A DNA stretch of 18,824 nt from positions 10,640 to 29,463 of the forward strand of contig DKFH01000030.1 of assembly GCA_002452315.1 (NCBI GenBank). Direction: 5' to 3'. The notes below the pieces were generated by a model. That model saw nothing but the letters and a program-made list of their open reading frames with translations, did not search any database and was not told the DNA's origin. The DNA is from Anaerolineaceae bacterium UBA6801. Its GTDB lineage: Bacteria > Chloroflexota > Anaerolineae > Anaerolineales > Anaerolineaceae. Made by a program: the position numbers and the translations under genes. Positions 15,513 to 18,824 of the stretch are shown here, piece after piece; position 1 is the stretch's first letter; each line of letters starts with the position of its first letter.

Positions 15513-15687
15513 CGTGCGTTAAGTGCTCCTGGAACGATCAAACAACGAAAACCAGCACAGAAGCTCGACCAGGGCTAAAGTTAACGTCACGAGACGAGGC
15601 GACGTGTGGTTGAACATAGAATTGTCTGACACTTTTCTTAACAACCCGTAACAGCAGAAAGCTGTTGACACCCACCTCGTTGTGGAG
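15513..15687 (+). ncRNA. Unidentified structured RNA between 6S candidate and terminator
   Basis: No protein frame is plausible here, yet several stems occur. GTGCT/TGG (15523-15532, with a 2-nt bulge) can pair with CCAGCAC 15552-15558. TCGACCA 15565-15571 pairs with TGGTTGA 15607-15613 (one G-U) and encloses ACGTC 15584-15588 with GACGT 15601-15605. AACAGC 15650-15655 pairs with GCTGTT 15661-15666 around AGAAA. The stretch ends in a strong terminator. It may be the 3' part of the 6S precursor or a second RNA. It lacks the conserved cores of tmRNA, RNase P RNA and SRP RNA. Confidence 0.5.
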
Positions 15688-15718
15688 GGGCTGCCTCTTT
15701 AAGATGGCAGCCCTTTTT
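15688..15718 (+). terminator. Intrinsic terminator of the RNA region
   Basis: GGGCTGCC 15688-15695 pairs perfectly with GGCAGCCC 15706-15713 across a 10-nt loop and is followed by five T. It lies about 370 nt downstream of the 6S promoter with no protein gene between, so it marks the end of a non-coding transcript. Confidence 0.88.
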
Positions 15719-15787
15719 GTTTGACTGTTTGGTGTTTGTGATTGATCAATACTTCCGACGGACTAACGTGCACCCCTTTGCTTGGGT

Positions 15788-15793
15788 TATAAT
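15788..15793 (+). promoter_or_regulatory. Possible -10 for the lipoprotein-mtaB unit
   Basis: A consensus TATAAT occurs 122 nt before the ATG at 15916. No -35 match is seen, and the leader would be long. The rest of 15719-15912 shows no gene that I can support. Confidence 0.35.
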
Positions 15794-15915
15794 CTTTGTG
15801 AACGTCATCAGCCATCACAGACAAGGGTTAACCAGTTTTGGTACCTGTGGTGCTGTGTGGCAAAAAGGCGCTGATAATGTGGTAACCTGGATGAATAGAT
15901 TGGTGATCCATCGTG

Positions 15916-16569
15916 ATGAAAAAATTTTCGTTTTGGCTCTTACCCTGTATTGCACTATTGCTGACGGGGTGCACGGCTGAAAATTTGGCTGCGGATACGC
16001 TGCCCTGGGTGAGCGATGCTCCGATCCTATTTGCGGATGATTTTTCTCGCCAGACGGGGGGCTGGCAAACCCATCAAGACCGGTTAAGTTACATTGGTTA
16101 TGAGCAGGACGGGTTCAGGCTGTGGGTGGATGTGCCGAATTTCCAGGTGTGGAGCGTGCCAGGTTTGAATTTTGTCAATACGCACATCTATACACGGGCA
16201 AGGCAACTGGCCGGGCCGAGCGATAATTTGTGGGGTGTTTTGTGCCGTTACCAGGATGGGGATAATTATTATGCGCTTGTGATCAGCTCGGATGGGTATT
16301 ACGGGATCATGAAGAAGCAGGCCGGTGTGCCCAGCCTGGTGGGTTTGGACCAAATGGGTTTTAGTGAGGCCATTCATCGTGAGGGTGAAGCGAATGAAAT
16401 CCTGGCGATCTGCGAAGGGGATCAACTGGCGCTGTTTGTGAACGAAGTCAGGCTTTTGCTGGTCAATGATGATACCTTCACCCATGGGGATGTAGGCTTG
16501 ATCGCTGGCAATTTGGCGCAACCTGGCGTGGATATCCTTTTTGAGCACTTCATTGTGGTAAAACCATAA
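15916..16569 (+). CDS. Lipoprotein with a concanavalin A-like (LamG/DUF1080-like) beta-sandwich
   Basis: The 217-aa protein is predicted to be lipid-anchored outside the membrane. The signal peptide MKKFSFWLLPCIALLLTGC ends in the lipobox LLTGC, with Cys19 as the lipidated residue. The rest looks like a concanavalin A-like sandwich: ILFADDFSRQTGGWQ, then NLWGVLCRYQDGDNYYALVISSDGYYGIMK, and a final VDILFEHFIV strand. This pattern is common in carbohydrate-binding or glycoside-hydrolase-associated domains, and no catalytic residues are evident. A GTG at 15913 is an alternative start. The ribosome site is weak (GGTGAT). The stop lies 5 nt before mtaB, so the two genes share a transcript although their functions seem unrelated. 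Confidence 0.8.
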   Translation: MKKFSFWLLPCIALLLTGCTAENLAADTLPWVSDAPILFADDFSRQTGGWQTHQDRLSYIGYEQDGFRLWVDVPNFQVWSVPGLNFVNTHIYTRARQLAGPSDNLWGVLCRYQDGDNYYALVISSDGYYGIMKKQAGVPSLVGLDQMGFSEAIHREGEANEILAICEGDQLALFVNEVRLLLVNDDTFTHGDVGLIAGNLAQPGVDILFEHFIVVKP

Positions 16570-16574
16570 GCGTC

Positions 16575-17888
16575 ATGAAAATCTTTTTTGATGTGGTTGG
16601 CTGCCGATTGAATCAGAGCGAGATCGAAGGATTTGCCAATCTTTTTAGAGCCTTGGGGCATGAAATCATCCCCGAACCGAATGATGCGGATATTGCCATC
16701 GTCAATACCTGTGCTGTGACGGTAAAAGCAGCGGCGGATTCACGCAAACACTTGCGGCGAGCAGCGCGGGAAGGCGCACGGTCAGTAATCGCCACGGGTT
16801 GCTGGGTTACAGTTGAGCCTGATGCGGCTGGTGAGCTGACCGGGGTAACCCAAGTGGTGGTCAATGCGGATAAGCATACGCTCGTCGCCGATCTACTCAG
16901 CTTATCCCAGGAAGATCTCGCCGCGTTACCGCTCCGCCGTGAGCCCTTACCCGGTGTGCGAGCCAGGACACGCGCCTTCATCGGCGTACAGAAAGGCTGT
17001 GACAACCACTGCACGTATTGCCTGACCCGGGTGGCCCGCGGGGTTTCACGGTCGCGGCCAGTCGATGCAATCCAGAAGGATATCCAGGCTGCGCTGGATG
17101 GCGGGTCGGCTGAAATTGTCCTCACCGGCGTTCAGCTGGGTGCATGGGGGCGAGATTTGGCCGAGCCGCAAGGGTTAAAAGACCTGATCGAGGCCATCTT
17201 GGTGCATGCGCGTCTTCAGCGGGTGAGATTATCTTCGATTGAGCCCTGGGAATTTGACCAGAGCATGTTATCCCTGTGGCAGGACCCGCGCTTATGCCGC
17301 CATTTGCACATCCCATTACAGTCGGGAAGCGACCGAATATTAAAAAGGATGGGCCGCCCGATCAGCGTCAGCGCTTACCAGGCGTTAATCGAAGCAACTC
17401 GGCGAACCATCCCCGATATTGCCATCACTACGGATGTGATCACCGGCTTTCCAGGTGAAAGCGAGGCTGATTTTGAGGCAACAAAAGCGATCCTGCAGCG
17501 CATTGGCTTTTCCGGAGGGCATGTGTTTACCTACTCGCCCCGGCCGGGCACCCCTGCCTTTAAAATGGATGGGCAGGTGCCAAGGCATGTCGCAAAAGCG
17601 CGGAATGCTGCCTTGCAGGATGTGTTCAGGGTGACCGGTGCGCACTATCGGGAGGCGTTGTTTGGCCAAACCTTACCGGTGTTGTGGGAATCAAGTGCGC
17701 AAGCCGAAGATGGGATGTGGCAGCTTTCTGGTCTGGCGGATAATTACATCAAAGTTTATAGTGTTGCGGATAGGGACCTGTGGAATAAGATTTCATCGGT
17801 CAGGCTAGAGGGGCACCATCCGGACGGGGGAGGGGCCTTTGGATATATTGAGGAATTGACCGAATTGGGGGATGAAGCAGAGGCTTGA
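16575..17888 (+). CDS. mtaB: tRNA (N6-L-threonylcarbamoyladenosine(37)-C2)-methylthiotransferase MtaB
   Basis: This radical SAM methylthiotransferase converts t6A37 to ms2t6A in ANN-decoding tRNAs. The 437-aa protein has the UPF0004 domain with three cluster cysteines (Cys10 in VVGCRLNQSE, Cys46 in NTCAV, Cys76 in ATGCWV). The radical SAM motif CDNHCTYC (Cys142, Cys146, Cys149) follows, and IPLQSGSDRILKRMGR and TDVITGFPGESEADF lie in the barrel. The GCRLNQSE signature fits MtaB better than MiaB or RimO. The C-terminus has a TRAM-like part (about 370-430) with the final SVRLEG and GYIEEL. The ATG sits 5 nt after the lipoprotein stop with little ribosome-site signal, so translational coupling is likely. 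No terminator is visible before the rpmH promoter. Confidence 0.92.
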   Translation: MKIFFDVVGCRLNQSEIEGFANLFRALGHEIIPEPNDADIAIVNTCAVTVKAAADSRKHLRRAAREGARSVIATGCWVTVEPDAAGELTGVTQVVVNADKHTLVADLLSLSQEDLAALPLRREPLPGVRARTRAFIGVQKGCDNHCTYCLTRVARGVSRSRPVDAIQKDIQAALDGGSAEIVLTGVQLGAWGRDLAEPQGLKDLIEAILVHARLQRVRLSSIEPWEFDQSMLSLWQDPRLCRHLHIPLQSGSDRILKRMGRPISVSAYQALIEATRRTIPDIAITTDVITGFPGESEADFEATKAILQRIGFSGGHVFTYSPRPGTPAFKMDGQVPRHVAKARNAALQDVFRVTGAHYREALFGQTLPVLWESSAQAEDGMWQLSGLADNYIKVYSVADRDLWNKISSVRLEGHHPDGGGAFGYIEELTELGDEAEA

Positions 17889-17945
17889 CGTTTGTTGGCC
17901 TTCTGATAGAATCTATCCGGTTAAGGAACATCCGCCGCGTGTAGT

Positions 17946-17974
17946 TTGACCCGCATTTACGCATGCGGTATAAT
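17946..17974 (+). promoter_or_regulatory. Strong promoter of the rpmH-rnpA-yidD cluster
   Basis: TTGACC (17946-17951) and TATAAT (17969-17974) are separated by exactly 17 bp, the best sigma-70-type promoter in the window. The leader to the rpmH ATG would be about 60 nt. Confidence 0.8.
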
Positions 17975-18041
17975 AACTGGCTGTTCTTAATACCTGAGTG
18001 TTGAGACAGAACGTAAGAAAATTAGAAAGGAATCCGAGAGA

Positions 18042-18212
18042 ATGCCAAAGCGAACTTATCAACCGAAGCGTCGCCGCCGCGTCCGAGTGCACGGCTTTCG
18101 TGCCCGCATGAAAACCAAAGGCGGTCGGGACGTTTTGAAACGACGTCGGGCAAAAGGACGGCATGAGCTGGCCAAAAAAGCCAACAACCATGTGAAAAAG
18201 GTCCGCTGGTAA
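18042..18212 (+). CDS. rpmH: 50S ribosomal protein L34 (bL34)
   Basis: The 56-aa, very basic protein opens with MPKRTYQPKRRRR and continues RVHGFRARMKTKGGRDVLKRRRAKGRHELA, the signature of bL34, a small protein of the large ribosomal subunit. It is slightly longer than the usual 44-47 aa because of a C-terminal extension ending in NNHVKKVRW. AAAGGA lies about 11 nt upstream of the ATG. It is the first gene after the strong promoter at 17946-17974 and is followed by rnpA after 57 nt, the classic order. Basic codons and small size make it easy to miss in automatic calls. Confidence 0.97.
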   Translation: MPKRTYQPKRRRRVRVHGFRARMKTKGGRDVLKRRRAKGRHELAKKANNHVKKVRW

Positions 18213-18269
18213 ACCACCAGAGGTGAATAGGATTGATGTTTACTGGTTTCCTGCTGAACAGGACATTGG

Positions 18270-18617
18270 GTGCAACGAAGGTTAAGATTAACCCGCAGTG
18301 ATGATATTAAACGTGTGCGTCAGGAGGGGCTGTCCTTGGCAAACACGATGTTAGTGTTAGGTTTTCTGCCGAATCAATTGAACCAGAACCGGATTGCGGT
18401 CATCGCTGGTCGGTCAGTAGGTGGGGCTGTCCAGAGAAATTTCGCCAAGCGCCGCTTAAGGTCAGCTGTTCAAAACCTGATGTTTGATTTTGAACCAGGG
18501 TTTGACCTGGTGCTGATTGCAAGAAAACCCATCCTCACCGCTGACTATGCATTGGTTGTGCGTGGATTGAGGAACCTGGCGCTGCAAGCAGGGCTATTGA
18601 AAGACAAAACGAATTGA
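18270..18617 (+). CDS. rnpA: Ribonuclease P protein component
   Basis: This is the small protein that binds RNase P RNA and helps it mature the 5' ends of tRNAs. It has 115 aa, the normal length. The RNR-type motif is RNFAKRRLR (residues 56-64), preceded by NRIAVIAGRSVGGAVQ, both typical. The N-terminal RRLRLTRSDDIKRVRQEG matches the usual helix and the R-L-x-x-x-x-D-F pattern loosely. The start is GTG at 18270, with AGGA 6-7 nt upstream. It follows rpmH and overlaps the next frame: its stop TGA is within TTGA, where yidD may start. The RNase P RNA gene is not in this window. Confidence 0.93.
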   Translation: MQRRLRLTRSDDIKRVRQEGLSLANTMLVLGFLPNQLNQNRIAVIAGRSVGGAVQRNFAKRRLRSAVQNLMFDFEPGFDLVLIARKPILTADYALVVRGLRNLALQAGLLKDKTN

Positions 18618-18824
18618 CAGAACACACGGTTCAAAGGGAATATTCCGCTCATGAGGCTCATGAGCCTCATGAGCCTCAGCTGAGGGAATTGCCGTTTAAT
18701 TGGGTTACATTCCCACGCTGGGTGGTTCTGCTTGTGATTCGTTTATACCAGCTGGTTATTTCACCGGCGCTCCCCGCCGACACGTGCCGCTTTTACCCTA
18801 CCTGTTCCCATTATGGCTACCAGG
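18614..18824 (+). CDS. yidD: Membrane protein insertion efficiency factor YidD, 3' end cut by window edge
   Basis: YidD is a small membrane-associated protein that aids insertion of proteins by YidC. The visible part contains VVLLVIRLYQLVISPALPADTCRFYPTCSHYGYQ, the family core with its conserved cysteines, up to the window edge. The frame opens at TTG 18614, overlapping the rnpA stop by TTGA, and would add an N-terminal tail with the repeat HEAHEPHEP. That tail is coded by the palindrome at 18647-18674 and is not typical of the family. A start at TTG 18689, after GAGGGAA, would give the more usual N-terminus. I list the longer frame, but the true start is uncertain. Confidence 0.85.
   Translation, partial: MTEHTVQREYSAHEAHEPHEPQLRELPFNWVTFPRWVVLLVIRLYQLVISPALPADTCRFYPTCSHYGYQ
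18647..18674. repeat. Perfect 28-bp palindrome at the rnpA-yidD junction
   Basis: The left half is GCTCATGAGGCTCA and the right half is its exact complement. The core is built from tandem 9-bp units (CATGAGGCT, CATGAGCCT, CATGAGCCT). A second palindrome, CTCAGCTGAG, follows at 18675-18684. It lies 30 nt past the rnpA stop and would form a strong RNA hairpin ahead of the internal yidD start. Confidence 0.85.

Noticed and set aside
15347..15718. tmRNA, RNase P RNA or SRP RNA as the identity of the RNA region
   Set aside because: No tmRNA 5' GGTTCGACGG-type end, tag frame or CCA end is seen; the RNase P cores (GAGGAAAGTCC, ACAGAA) and the SRP GGAA-type apical loop are also missing.
15717..15980. 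Plus-strand 87-codon frame before the lipoprotein
   Set aside because: It begins inside the terminator region and runs out of frame into the lipoprotein signal peptide; no ribosome site or family resemblance.
17913..18191. Minus-strand 92-codon frame opposite rpmH
   Set aside because: It overlaps the strong promoter and the whole of rpmH, a clear L34 gene, and resembles no family. It is an antisense shadow of Arg/Lys-rich codons.
18222..18284. 20-codon GTG frame between rpmH and rnpA
   Set aside because: It overlaps the start of rnpA out of frame, has a poor ribosome site and no recognisable sequence; chance is the simplest explanation.

Overview
The window looks like chromosome from a member of the Chloroflexota, probably Anaerolineae. 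This rests on gene content and protein style: gyrB of the Chloroflexota type, a Thr/Pro-rich linker in a surface protein, small lipoproteins with an LVSGC or LLTGC lipobox, an SDR-type threonine dehydrogenase, and many alternative start codons (TTG, GTG and apparently CTG). No search was run, so the placement is an inference.

Layout. Positions 1-563 (minus) hold the cut 3' part of a REP-associated tyrosine transposase (RAYT) that carries an in-frame double-hairpin repeat. Next come an exported endonuclease/exonuclease/phosphatase lipoprotein (minus), a stand-alone SpoIIE/PP2C-type phosphatase (+) and an SDR-family L-threonine 3-dehydrogenase (+). A bidirectional terminator separates the last from the minus-strand pair of membrane protein and gyrB (4779-7716). 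A plus-strand membrane protein meets an MBL-fold hydrolase tail to tail with a 2-bp gap. A large anchored surface protein with beta-helix, FN3-like and Thr/Pro parts fills 9765-12380 (minus). A UbiA-like membrane protein and the peroxiredoxin bcp follow (+), then a shared terminator and the minus operon thpR-rsfS.

An RNA region starts at about 15347 (+). It opens with a good candidate 6S RNA (15347-15512) under an extended -10 promoter. About 175 nt of further structured sequence follows and ends in a strong intrinsic terminator at 15688-15718. I do not recognise this second part; it is the best candidate for something undescribed here. After it come a lipoprotein and mtaB (tRNA ms2t6A37 methylthiotransferase), 5 nt apart, and then the rpmH-rnpA-yidD cluster, which runs off the right edge. 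That cluster is usually found near the origin next to dnaA, but here mtaB lies upstream and no DnaA-box cluster is visible.

Themes. Several housekeeping RNA and translation functions sit together (6S RNA, RsfS, ThpR, MtaB, L34, RNase P protein). Several start codons differ from what a simple caller would pick: rsfS appears to start at CTG, and the nuclease, hydrolase, surface protein and peroxiredoxin start downstream of the longest reading frame. Two or three genes may have leaderless or near-leaderless mRNAs.
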